NCBI RefSeq assembly: GCF_022601735.1
Contig: NZ_JAKUMM010000003.1
Coordinates: 310,001 to 374,000, forward strand
Origin: Atopomonas sediminilitoris
Lineage (GTDB): Bacteria; Pseudomonadota; Gammaproteobacteria; Pseudomonadales; Pseudomonadaceae
DNA: 64,000 nucleotides
Direction of reading: 5' to 3'
Part shown: one piece after another, positions 28,537 through 35,891 of the stretch
How positions within the stretch are numbered: the first letter of the stretch is position 1
Layout: the number at the start of each line of letters is the position of its first letter
Program-made: the position numbers and the translations under genes
Notes under the pieces: model-generated
Told to the model about the DNA's origin: nothing
Databases searched by the model: none
Seen by the model: only the letters and a program-made list of their open reading frames with translations

Positions 28537-29241
28537 ATGTCACTGTCACTCCCCACCCGCTGGTTACCGCGCCTAACCACCCTGCTGGCGGCTGCCAGTT
28601 TCAGCGTTTCGGTGATGGCCTTAAGCCTGAGTGACCTCAGCCAAGGCGACGCTACCAGCGCACTGCGCTCGGCACTGACCCAAGGCGCAGAAATGGCCGT
28701 GGACAGCCTCGGCAAAACCGATGGCTTTATGGGCAACCCTGAGGTGCGCATCGAGCTGCCGAGCGATTTAGGCAAGGCCGCCAAGATGATGAAAACCTTC
28801 GGCATGGGCAGCGAAGTATCGGCCTTGGAGCTGAGCATGAACCGTGCTGCCGAGGCCGCCGTACCGCAAGCCCGTCAATTACTGATTGATGCGGTAAAAA
28901 ACATGAGCGTTAGCGACGCCAAGGGCATTCTCACCGGCGGCAACACCGCCGGCACTGAATACCTCAACCGCTCTAGCCGCGAGCAACTGCGCAGCCGCTT
29001 TTTGCCCATTGTTAAGCAAGCCACGGATCAAGTCGGCCTCGCCCAGCAATACAACACCTTTGCCGGTCAAGCGGCCAGCTTTGGCGTGATTGACGCCCAA
29101 AGCGCTAACTTAGAAAGCTATGTCACCGAACAAGCGCTGGATGGTTTGTTCACCCTGATCGGCGCCGAAGAGCAAAAGATTCGTCAAAACCCTGCCGAAG
29201 CCGCAGGCAGCTTGGCGAAAAAAGTCTTCGAACTGCTGTAA
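28537..29241 (+). CDS. DUF4197 secreted protein
   Basis: 234 aa from the ATG at 28537 (aaggag 7 nt upstream). A signal peptide (hydrophobic core about 13-27, cleavage near VMA-LS at 28) precedes an all-helical domain with the DUF4197 pattern: ALRSALTQGAEMAVDSLGK, GFMGNPEVRIELP, MNRAAEAAVPQA and the repeated AKGILTGGNTAGTEY region, ending KKVFELL. Periplasmic, function unknown. Upstream frames in plsB's tail are not used. Confidence 0.88.
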   Translation: MSLSLPTRWLPRLTTLLAAASFSVSVMALSLSDLSQGDATSALRSALTQGAEMAVDSLGKTDGFMGNPEVRIELPSDLGKAAKMMKTFGMGSEVSALELSMNRAAEAAVPQARQLLIDAVKNMSVSDAKGILTGGNTAGTEYLNRSSREQLRSRFLPIVKQATDQVGLAQQYNTFAGQAASFGVIDAQSANLESYVTEQALDGLFTLIGAEEQKIRQNPAEAAGSLAKKVFELL

Positions 29242-29248
29242 GCCTCAC

Positions 29249-29280
29249 GGGGAGCCCGCATCCGCCAGCTCCCCGCTTTT
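29249..29280 (+). terminator. Terminator after the DUF4197 gene
   Basis: GGGGAGC (29249-29255), 12-nt loop, GCTCCCC (29268-29274), then GCTTTT. Confidence 0.78.
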
Positions 29281-29297
29281 ACGCCTAAGCGCCTGCG

Positions 29298-30101
29298 TTA
29301 AGCCAGTGTCACCAGCAGCTCACCCTTGGCGACAATCTGCGCCTCACCGGCAATCAGCACGCGACCATTGACCAGCTCACAGCATAAATCGCCGCCACGG
29401 CGCGACAGCTGCTGCGCTGTCAGCGTGGTTTTACCTAAGCGTTCCACCCAAAACGGCATCAGCGCACAATGCGCCGAACCGGTGACGGGGTCTTCATCAA
29501 TCCCCGCTTGCGGGGCAAAGTAGCGCGAGACAAAGTCACACGCTTTACCTTCTGCCGTCACGATCACGCCTTGATAGGGCCATTGCTTAATCGCCCGCAA
29601 ATCAGGCGTGCAGGCCCTTAACGCGGCTTCGCTTTCTACGCGCAGCAGCAGATTAAGCCCCGCCACCGCCTCTAACACGGGGACACCCAGCGCTTGGCGC
29701 ATCTCAGCGCTCACCGCCAACGGTGCACAAGGCTGCACGGGGAAGTCCAGTTGCAAGCGCCCTTGTCCGTCGCGCTGCACCCGCAGCTCACCCGACAGGC
29801 TGGCAAAGTGCAGCGGCAATTCAAGCCCGTAGACGTCGCTTAATATCTTGGCCGCCGCCAACGTGGCATGCCCGCACAGGTCGACCTCAATCGCAGGGGT
29901 GAACCAGCGTATGCGCAGGCCGCTTGGCGAGTCGCCGCTACTGTCAGGGCCAACGAACACGGTTTCCGCCAAGTTGTGCTCGGCCGCAATGGCCTGCATC
30001 TGCGCGTCTGGCAACCAGTGACTGAGGCGATAAACCATCGCCGGGTTGCCGGCAAACGGCTGATCAGTAAAAGCATCCACTTGATAAAAATTCAGTGCCA
30101 C
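29298..30101 (-). CDS. PhzF-family isomerase
   Basis: 267 aa. The PhzF fold, shared with diaminopimelate epimerase, is recognised from the N-terminal FYQVDAFTDQPFAGNPAMV, the catalytic Glu47 in AEHNLAETVFV, EVDLCGHATLAAA and DEDPVTGSAHCAL. PhzF itself isomerises DHHA in phenazine synthesis, but most members, especially those without phz neighbours as here, have unknown substrates. Aggag lies upstream of the ATG (ggagaacaacgtgg). Divergent from the porin gene. Confidence 0.9.
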   Translation of the reverse strand: MALNFYQVDAFTDQPFAGNPAMVYRLSHWLPDAQMQAIAAEHNLAETVFVGPDSSGDSPSGLRIRWFTPAIEVDLCGHATLAAAKILSDVYGLELPLHFASLSGELRVQRDGQGRLQLDFPVQPCAPLAVSAEMRQALGVPVLEAVAGLNLLLRVESEAALRACTPDLRAIKQWPYQGVIVTAEGKACDFVSRYFAPQAGIDEDPVTGSAHCALMPFWVERLGKTTLTAQQLSRRGGDLCCELVNGRVLIAGEAQIVAKGELLVTLA

Positions 30102-30406
30102 GTTGTTCTCCTTAAAGTACTAAGCGCTAGCCTGCGCCCAACCACCTTAACTGCACCAAAAGTTAACGCACAGTTACAGACCACGCGCAAAACAGGCGCA
30201 CAGTCACTCACGAACAATCACCAATACCTGCCGATCTAACGCTAAAACCCGCAAAAAACGGGGCAAAACGCCACATTGGCACAGCCTCTGCAAAACCCAC
30301 AGCACGGTCAGCACAACGGCGTGTCTGCCACCTTTTTCGTCTGCACGAGCCCTTGAGGCTCGGTGCGCAGGCCACGGTTTTATAACCATCCGCAAGGAGA
30401 CACGCC
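30102..30406. other. 305-bp divergent region between phzF-like and porin genes
   Basis: No gene is seen. The region holds the sigma-54 promoter at 30276-30292 directed at the porin gene and its 5' leader of about 100 nt with a strong AAGGAG ribosome-binding site. No promoter for the phzF-like gene stands out. Confidence 0.6.
30276..30292 (+). promoter_or_regulatory. Sigma-54 promoter upstream of the porin gene
   Basis: TTGGCACAGCCTCTGCA: GG (30278-30279) and GC (30290-30291) are exactly 10 nt apart, within TGGCAC...CTGCA. The predicted start near 30303 leaves a leader of about 100 nt. The activator is unknown; no clear inverted-repeat enhancer was found. Confidence 0.6.
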
Positions 30407-31645
30407 ATGTCACATCGCACACTCGCGACTGCTGTTTTTACCCTCTCTGCTTTAAGTGCGGCGCTCAGCGCCAATGCCCACGCCCAGAGCCTGAGTCAGC
30501 TCTGGAGCGAAGGTAAAGTTGGCCTCGACGCACGCTACCGCTATGAACACGTCGACCAAGATAACGCCCTGAACAATGCCAACGCGCAAACCTTACGCAC
30601 CCGCATCACGCTGCAATCGGGGCAATGGTACGGCCTGTCAACCTTGGTCGAAGCAGACAACGTTAGCCGCATTGGCGATCAAAGCTACAACGACACCCGC
30701 AACCAGCAAGGCCAGTATTCCGTGGTCGCCGACCCTGATGGCAGCGAAATCAATCAGGCCTTAGTGCGTTATGACTTTGCGCAGGGTTATGCAGCGGCAG
30801 GCCGTCAGCGGATCAATCTCGACAATCAACGCTTTGTCGGCGGTGTGGCTTGGCGGCAAAACGAGCAAACCTATGACGGCGCCCTGGCGCAGATTAAGCC
30901 CATCGACGGACTCACCCTAACCTACGGCTACATCGATCAGGTCAACACCATTTTTGGCCCCGACGGCCAACATGGTTTTGTCGGCAACCCCGCCAATATT
31001 GAAGGCCACAGTCACTTGATCAACGCGCAATACGTGGTCGCCCCCGCGTTAACGGTCACCGGTTACCGTTACCTGTTAGGGCTAGACAATCTGGCCAACA
31101 AAACGCAATCCAGCGCCACCAGCGGCTTGCGCCTAACCGGCACGCTGGCTGACTTCAGCTATACCGCCGAATACGCCAGCCAAAGCGAATACGCCGGCAA
31201 CCCCAAAGATATCGACGCCGACTATTACCTGCTCGAAGGGGCTTACAGCTTTAAGGCGTTGAACAATCTCACCCTCAAAGGCGGTTACGAAGTACTCGAA
31301 GGGGACAAGGACAGCAGCCAAGGCGCGTTTCAAACCCCGCTGGCAACCAAACATATGTTTCAAGGCTGGGCAGACGTGTTCTTAGCCACACCGCAAGCCG
31401 GGGTTAAAGACGCTTACTTTGGCGGCAGCATGCCGCTATTGGGTGGCAACCTGCAGGCGTGGTACCACGACTTTCGTGCCGAGACGGGCTCTAGCCATTA
31501 CGGTGAAGAGTTCGATATTGCCTACGGCCACGCAGTGCCTTGGGTCAAAGGCATGAGCGCCTTGGTGAAGTACGCCCACTACGATGCCGATGATTTTGGC
31601 GTAGACACGCAAAAGCTGTGGCTACAACTGCAATACACCCTCTAA
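30407..31645 (+). CDS. Outer-membrane beta-barrel porin (alginate-export-like)
   Basis: 412 aa. A signal peptide (hydrophobic 8-23, cleavage near AHA-QS at 26) is followed by alternating amphipathic strands and a C-terminal LWLQLQYTL that ends in an aromatic/hydrophobic residue pattern typical for BAM-inserted barrels. The pattern 'GKVGLDARYRYEHVDQDNALNNA', 'TLRTRITLQSGQW', 'GRQRINLDNQRFVGGVAWRQNEQTYDG' is that of the alginate_exp porin family, found widely outside alginate producers. The cargo is unknown. It lies behind a candidate sigma-54 promoter and a strong ribosome-binding site (AAGGAG). No alginate genes are nearby. Confidence 0.85.
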   Translation: MSHRTLATAVFTLSALSAALSANAHAQSLSQLWSEGKVGLDARYRYEHVDQDNALNNANAQTLRTRITLQSGQWYGLSTLVEADNVSRIGDQSYNDTRNQQGQYSVVADPDGSEINQALVRYDFAQGYAAAGRQRINLDNQRFVGGVAWRQNEQTYDGALAQIKPIDGLTLTYGYIDQVNTIFGPDGQHGFVGNPANIEGHSHLINAQYVVAPALTVTGYRYLLGLDNLANKTQSSATSGLRLTGTLADFSYTAEYASQSEYAGNPKDIDADYYLLEGAYSFKALNNLTLKGGYEVLEGDKDSSQGAFQTPLATKHMFQGWADVFLATPQAGVKDAYFGGSMPLLGGNLQAWYHDFRAETGSSHYGEEFDIAYGHAVPWVKGMSALVKYAHYDADDFGVDTQKLWLQLQYTL

Positions 31646-31654
31646 GCGCCAACC

Positions 31655-31687
31655 CTGCCCTGCACTGTCTGAAGCGGTGCAGGGCAG
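31655..31687 (+). terminator. Hairpin after the porin gene
   Basis: CTGCCCTGCAC (31655-31665), 11-nt loop, GTGCAGGGCAG (31677-31687). Perfect 11-bp stem but no T-tract. Confidence 0.55.
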
Positions 31688-31736
31688 CCCTTGGACAAAC
31701 AACCTGACCGATTAGCTTGTCTGGCAAGGAGCCGCC

Positions 31737-32585
31737 ATGAACTGTCCCAGCCCCAGCTCCAGTCCCAGCCCCACTCGCCGCACACACCCAATGGCCACCC
31801 TCTGCCATTGGCTACTGGGCGTTGGCTTAATGTGCCCGCTGTTACTGTGTTCACCGAGCGCACAGGCACAGCTTAATGATGCCGAGGCGGTCAACGTCTC
31901 TGGTTTGCAGCGCATGCTGAGCCAGCGCATTGCCAAAGCCTATTTGATGCTGGGCCAAGACGTTCGCCCTGAGGTGGCGCAAACGCAACTCGACGATGCG
32001 CTCGCACTGTTCGACAGCAATCTTGAGCAGCTCGATAGCTACGCCCCCAGCGCAGAGATACAGCACGCGCTTAACCAAGTGCGCACCATTTGGCATCCGT
32101 ACCGTGAGCAGGCCTTACAAACCCCGAGCAAAAAACACGCGCTCAGCTTGCTCGGGCGCAGTGATGAATTGTTAAGTGCGTGCGAACACGTGGTCGGTCT
32201 GATCGAACAGCACGCCAACAGTCACAGCGCCGTGCTGATCAATATATCGGGCCGCCAACGCATGCTGAGCCAACGCATTGCCAAGCTGTATCTGGCCCTC
32301 AGCTGGCGACTGAATGACGACCCACTGCGCGTGCAGTTTCAACAAGCGGTGAGCGAATTCGATAAGGCCCTGAGCCAACTGCAAGCGGCCCATGAAAACA
32401 CCCCGCAAATCAACGCAAAGCTGCACAAAGTCGCCATGCAGTGGCGCTTCTCTCAAGCCGGCTTTCGCCTTTCAGACGAGCAGCGCTACGTGCCCGTGGT
32501 GATTTTTACCACCAGCGAGCAGCTGCTAAAGAAAATGCATGAGATCACTGGCCTGTATGAACACGCAATGGCCAGCGGGACCTAA
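31737..32585 (+). CDS. Secreted protein with two PilJ-type sensor domains
   Basis: 282 aa. AAGGAG lies 6 nt before the ATG; an internal ATG at 31791 would remove an unusual Ser/Pro repeat (PSPSSSPSPT) in front of the signal peptide (hydrophobic about 25-42, cleavage near AQA). The rest is two tandem four-helix-type repeats, each starting with almost the same motif: NVSGLQRMLSQRIAKAY (about 53-69) and NISGRQRMLSQRIAKLY (about 168-184). This is the PilJ N-terminal domain motif, related to the ligand-binding part of NarX-type nitrate sensors. There is no chemotaxis signalling, kinase or membrane domain, so it is a free periplasmic binding or sensory module. Partner unknown. Confidence 0.82.
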   Translation: MNCPSPSSSPSPTRRTHPMATLCHWLLGVGLMCPLLLCSPSAQAQLNDAEAVNVSGLQRMLSQRIAKAYLMLGQDVRPEVAQTQLDDALALFDSNLEQLDSYAPSAEIQHALNQVRTIWHPYREQALQTPSKKHALSLLGRSDELLSACEHVVGLIEQHANSHSAVLINISGRQRMLSQRIAKLYLALSWRLNDDPLRVQFQQAVSEFDKALSQLQAAHENTPQINAKLHKVAMQWRFSQAGFRLSDEQRYVPVVIFTTSEQLLKKMHEITGLYEHAMASGT

Positions 32586-32594
32586 GCCCCTTGC

Positions 32595-32622
32595 CAAGAG
32601 CCCGCATAAAAGCGGGCTCTTG
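32595..32622. terminator. Hairpin after the PilJ-domain gene
   Basis: CAAGAGCCCGC (32595-32605), loop ataaaa, GCGGGCTCTTG (32612-32622). Without T-tract. Lies between convergent genes. Confidence 0.6.
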
Positions 32623-32627
32623 GGCGC

Positions 32628-32698
32628 TGGCTATCTGTTGCTGACTACCTGTTGTTGTCTATAGGCTGCCGGCTATGGGTTGCGGGCTATGGGCTAGC
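32628..32698. repeat. Degenerate short repeats before glpK's 3' end
   Basis: Imperfect repetition of ggctat(g/c)...ttg units and ctgttgctgacta/cctgttgttgtc over about 70 bp between the PilJ-domain hairpin and the glpK stop. No function seen. Confidence 0.45.
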
Positions 32699-32700
32699 GG

Positions 32701-34188
32701 TTAATGGTCGCTACGCACACGACGTACCGCATCTTGCCAGCCGGCGTACAAGGTATCGCGGCGGGAGTCTGCCAGTTGTGGGGTAAAGCTGCGCTGGCAG
32801 TGCCATTGCGTACTGATTTGCTCAAGGCTCTGGTAAATGCCGGCCTGCAAACCGGCCAAGTACGCCACCCCCAACGCGGTGGTTTCTGTCACCGTCGGCC
32901 GCTGTACCGTCACGCCCAAAATATCGGTCAAGAATTGCATGACCCAGTTGTTCTCCACCATACCGCCATCCACGCGCAAGGCGCTGGGGGCGGTGCCGCC
33001 ATCGGCGTTCATCGCCTCCAGCAAATCGCGGGTTTGGTAGCACACCGACTGTAAGCCTGCGGTGACAATCTCTTTGATGCCGGTATCACGGGTCAGACCA
33101 AAAATGGCGCCACGCGCTTTCGGGTCCCAATACGGTGCTCCTAAGCCGGTGAAGGCCGGCACCAAATACACACCACAACCTTCACCGGTGGCCTCAGCCA
33201 AGGCTTCGGTATCACGCGCATGACTGATCAGCTGAATGCCATCGCGCAGCCACTGCACCGCCGCACCGGCGACAAAAATGCTGCCTTCCACGGCGTAGGT
33301 CACTTGCCCGTTTAGGCGATACCCCACGGTGGTCAACAGGCGATTTTGCGAGCGAATCGGCTCAGCGCCGGTATTCATCACCATAAAGCAGCCGGTGCCG
33401 TAGGTGCTTTTAACCATGCCCGGGGCAAAACAAGCTTGCCCCAGCAATGCAGCTTGCTGATCGCCAGCCATACCCAACACCGGAATCTCGGCACCGAGCA
33501 TGTCCGCTTGGCAGACCCCAAAATCCGCCGCGCAATCTTCTACCTGCGGCAGCAAGCTGGCAGGGATCTCAAACAATTTGAGCAAATCCTCATCCCAGCA
33601 CTGCTGGTGGATGTTGAACAGCAAGGTGCGTGAAGCATTGGTGGCGTCGGTCTTGTGCGATTTACCGCCGGTTAAACGCCACAGCAGGAAGCTGTCGATG
33701 GTGCCAAAGCGCAGCTCGCCTTGCTCGGCACGCGTTCGCGCACCCGGCACGTTATTCAGAATCCAGCGCAGCTTGGTGGCGGAAAAATATGGGTCGATCA
33801 ACAGGCCAGTCTTATCGCTCACCGCCGCTTCATGACCGGCGGCTTTCAGCTCAGCGCAGTAATCGGCCGTGCGGCGGTCTTGCCAAACAATCGCCGGATG
33901 AATCAGCTTGCCGTTGGCGGCATCCCACACCACGGTGGTTTCACGCTGGTTGGTGATGCCAATCGCGGCCACATCGCTGGCGGCAATGCCGGCGCTAGCG
34001 ATGGCCTCGCGACACACTTTGAGAGTAGTTAGCCAAATATCTTCGCCATCGTGCTCAACCCAACCGTCTTGCGGGAAGTACTGCTTGAACTCTTGTTGTG
34101 CCCGCGCCACTGGCAAACCTTGTGGACTGAACACAATGGCGCGACTGGATGTCGTGCCCTGATCGATGGCTAACAGATAATGACCCAT
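32701..34188 (-). CDS. glpK: Glycerol kinase
   Basis: 495 aa, full length. It phosphorylates glycerol to glycerol-3-phosphate. FGGY-family features: [12 protein letters not shown] phosphate loop, [10 protein letters not shown], the [15 protein letters not shown] stretch, [14 protein letters not shown] and [20 protein letters not shown] precedes the ATG, and an AACAACAA motif sits just ahead of that. It lies 54 bp behind ybaK on the same strand, so it is probably transcribed from the GlpR-operator promoter at 34.75 kb. No glpF (glycerol facilitator), the usual partner, is in the cluster. Confidence 0.96.
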   Translation of the reverse strand: MGHYLLAIDQGTTSSRAIVFSPQGLPVARAQQEFKQYFPQDGWVEHDGEDIWLTTLKVCREAIASAGIAASDVAAIGITNQRETTVVWDAANGKLIHPAIVWQDRRTADYCAELKAAGHEAAVSDKTGLLIDPYFSATKLRWILNNVPGARTRAEQGELRFGTIDSFLLWRLTGGKSHKTDATNASRTLLFNIHQQCWDEDLLKLFEIPASLLPQVEDCAADFGVCQADMLGAEIPVLGMAGDQQAALLGQACFAPGMVKSTYGTGCFMVMNTGAEPIRSQNRLLTTVGYRLNGQVTYAVEGSIFVAGAAVQWLRDGIQLISHARDTEALAEATGEGCGVYLVPAFTGLGAPYWDPKARGAIFGLTRDTGIKEIVTAGLQSVCYQTRDLLEAMNADGGTAPSALRVDGGMVENNWVMQFLTDILGVTVQRPTVTETTALGVAYLAGLQAGIYQSLEQISTQWHCQRSFTPQLADSRRDTLYAGWQDAVRRVRSDH

Positions 34189-34192
34189 ACCG

Positions 34193-34217
34193 CTCTCCGG
34201 TGAAGTTTGTTGTTGTT
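34193..34217 (-). promoter_or_regulatory. Hfq/Crc motif at the glpK ribosome-binding site
   Basis: On the minus strand AACAACAACAA (34207-34217) is followed 8 nt later by the Shine-Dalgarno GGAGAG (34193-34198), 4 nt before the glpK ATG. It has the same arrangement as in acs. Confidence 0.55.
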
Positions 34218-34242
34218 TTGGCTGGCGTATACACAGCTAAGA

Positions 34243-34713
34243 TTAATCGTTGCGGCCAATCGCCGCCCAGCTTGCTTGGCATAACTGCTGTAACGCTTGT
34301 GGGGCTAGCTCCACATCAAGCCCACGCTTGCCTGCGCTGACGTACATCTGCGTCATGGCTTGCGCGCTGCTATCGATGAAGGTGCGCAGACGTTTTTTCT
34401 GCCCCAATGGACTGATGCCACCAACACGATAACCGGTTACCTTCTCTGCCTGCTGCGGATTGGCCATTTGGACTTTTTTTGCACCGGCCGCGTGAGCCAA
34501 GGCTTTTAAGTCCAAGCTCCCGCTAACCGGCACCACCGCCACTAACAGCTCACCATCGGCTTCGGCGAGCAAGGTCTTAAACACCTGCTCAACCGGTAGA
34601 TTAAGTTTTTGCGCCGCTTCTAATCCGTAAGAGGGCGCATTAGGATCATGCGCATACGGCAGAGCCCGGTGGGCAATACGCTGTTTCTCAAGTAGCTTTA
34701 GGGCCGGTGTCAT
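34243..34713 (-). CDS. ybaK: Cys-tRNA(Pro)/Cys-tRNA(Cys) deacylase
   Basis: 156 aa from the ATG at 34713; this start (MTPALKLLEKQRI) aligns with E. coli YbaK, while a start four codons upstream would fall inside the GlpR-type operator. YbaK hydrolyses Cys-tRNA(Pro) made by error-prone prolyl-tRNA synthetase. The invariant Lys in QVFKTLL, VPVSGSLDLK, GYRVGGISPLGQKKRL and YVSAGKRGLDVEL are all present. It sits between a GlpR-type operator/promoter and glpK, so it appears to be drawn into the glycerol regulon by position. Confidence 0.93.
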   Translation of the reverse strand: MTPALKLLEKQRIAHRALPYAHDPNAPSYGLEAAQKLNLPVEQVFKTLLAEADGELLVAVVPVSGSLDLKALAHAAGAKKVQMANPQQAEKVTGYRVGGISPLGQKKRLRTFIDSSAQAMTQMYVSAGKRGLDVELAPQALQQLCQASWAAIGRND

Positions 34714-34724
34714 GGACGCCCCCA

Positions 34725-34777
34725 TGTTCGTTTGCGAAAATCGCAGGCAGCTTACTGACCCGCCCGCCCCTGGGCAA
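34725..34777 (-). promoter_or_regulatory. GlpR-type operator and promoter of ybaK-glpK
   Basis: On the minus strand: -35 TTGCCC (34772-34777), 17-bp spacer, -10 TAAGCT (34749-34754), then the palindrome TTCG-CAAA-CGAA (34727-34738) at the expected start point. The stretch ATTTTCGCAAACGAA is identical to one in front of glpD. The spacing also lets a bound repressor control glpR itself on the other strand. Confidence 0.65.
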
Positions 34778-34796
34778 GACCTGATGCGGAGACCCT

Positions 34797-35552
34797 ATGC
34801 ACCTCGCCCCACGCCAACGCGACATTCTTGAACAAGTTCGTGATCGCGGCTACGTCAGTATCGACGAGCTGGTGCAAGCCTTTGCTGTGACTCCGCAAAC
34901 CATTCGCCGCGACATTAACCAACTGGCGGAAAAAGGCCTGCTGCGGCGCTTTCACGGCGGCGCAGCCAGCGACTCGAGCACGCAAAACACCGCTTACGCC
35001 ATGCGCGCCACACAAATGCGGGAAGAAAAGCGCCGCATTGCCGAAGCCATTGCCGCCGAAATCCCTAATCATGCCTCGTTGTTTATCAATATCGGCACCA
35101 CCACCGAAGCCATCGCCCGCGCCCTGCTCAATCACAAAGGGCTGAAAGTGATCACCAACAACCTGCATGTCGCCAGCCTGTTAAGCGGCAACAGTGACTT
35201 TGAGGTACTTGTCGCAGGGGGCACCGTGCGCGCTGACGGCGGTGTCGTCGGTCAGCCCACCGAAGATTTTATCCGTCAGTTTCGAGCTGACTTTGCCCTG
35301 GTCGGCATTAGCGGCATTGATGATGATGGCAGCCTGCTGGACTTTGACTACCAAGAAGTGCGCGTATCGCAAGCCATTATTGATAACGCGCGGCAGGTCT
35401 TACTCGCCGCCGACTCCAGCAAGTTTGGCCGCAACGCCGTGGTGCGTCTTGGTGCGCTGAACATTGTTGATGCCTTGTACACCGACGCCCAACCCAGCAA
35501 AACCATCAGCCAACTGCTCAAGCAGCACAAAATCCCCCTGCACTTGGTTTAA
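34797..35552 (+). CDS. glpR: DeoR-family repressor of glycerol-3-phosphate genes
   Basis: 251 aa. An N-terminal DeoR winged helix-turn-helix ([21 protein letters not shown], then [25 protein letters not shown], the DeoR signature) and a C-terminal sugar-phosphate sensor domain ([43 protein letters not shown]). GlpR releases DNA on binding glycerol-3-phosphate. ggag lies 7 nt before the ATG. Neighbours glpK and glpD and the shared operators leave little doubt about the role. Confidence 0.93.
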   Translation: MHLAPRQRDILEQVRDRGYVSIDELVQAFAVTPQTIRRDINQLAEKGLLRRFHGGAASDSSTQNTAYAMRATQMREEKRRIAEAIAAEIPNHASLFINIGTTTEAIARALLNHKGLKVITNNLHVASLLSGNSDFEVLVAGGTVRADGGVVGQPTEDFIRQFRADFALVGISGIDDDGSLLDFDYQEVRVSQAIIDNARQVLLAADSSKFGRNAVVRLGALNIVDALYTDAQPSKTISQLLKQHKIPLHLV

Positions 35553-35569
35553 CCGCCACATCAGCGGCG

Positions 35570-35605
35570 GCGCGCACGCTCAGATCGCTGAGCGCGCGCC
35601 TCTCT
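35570..35605 (+). terminator. GC-rich terminator-like hairpin after glpR
   Basis: CGCTCAG (35577-35583), loop atcg, CTGAGCG (35588-35594), extended by GCGCGC/CGCGC with one bulge, followed by a C/T-rich tract (tctcttc). Confidence 0.6.
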
Positions 35606-35667
35606 TCAGCCTCTCTTCAGCCAGTCGCCCGTAGCTTTCTCGCAGCTTGCTCGCACCTTGCTCGCAA
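35599..35667 (+). repeat. 11-bp repeats in the glpR-glpD gap
   Basis: Two copies of CCTCTCTTCAG (35599-35620) and, after 14 bp, three copies of CTTKCTCGCAV (35635-35667). Both units are 11 bp long and pyrimidine-rich. The 339-bp gap 35553-35891 holds these, the glpR hairpin, and the glpD promoter/operator; no gene is seen. Confidence 0.7.
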
Positions 35668-35804
35668 CTTTCCCAACCCTTCTCCGCCGCTTTCCCACTT
35701 TGTGTTCGCCTCTAGCAGCACTACGCCTTCAGCGCTCCGCCGCTCGCCTCACGCATCAAATGCCACCACTTATCGCCCAAAGCAAAGAAAAGTCACAACA
35801 GGTG

Positions 35805-35849
35805 TTCTTTTTTGTATCTTTTGCGCTAGTATATTTTCGCAAACGAAAA
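35805..35849 (+). promoter_or_regulatory. glpD promoter with GlpR-type operator
   Basis: TTCTTT (35805-35810), 16-bp spacer, TAGTAT (35827-35832), then the palindrome TTTTCG-CAAA-CGAAAA (35834-35849) at the start point. It shares 15 identical bases with the site at the ybaK/glpR divide. The -35/-10 pair is approximate. Confidence 0.65.
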
Positions 35850-35891
35850 CAACCTCACCTTTTTATTATAAATAGCCAGGACGAGCCCAGC

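Noticed and set aside
30102..30406. CbrB-type enhancer for the porin's sigma-54 promoter
   Set aside because: Only a single GTTAC half-site is seen upstream, with no properly spaced inverted partner as at crcZ.
35658..35891. 78-codon N-terminal extension of glpD
   Set aside because: It runs through the repeats, promoter and GlpR-type operator; the family start is MANQ... at 35892.
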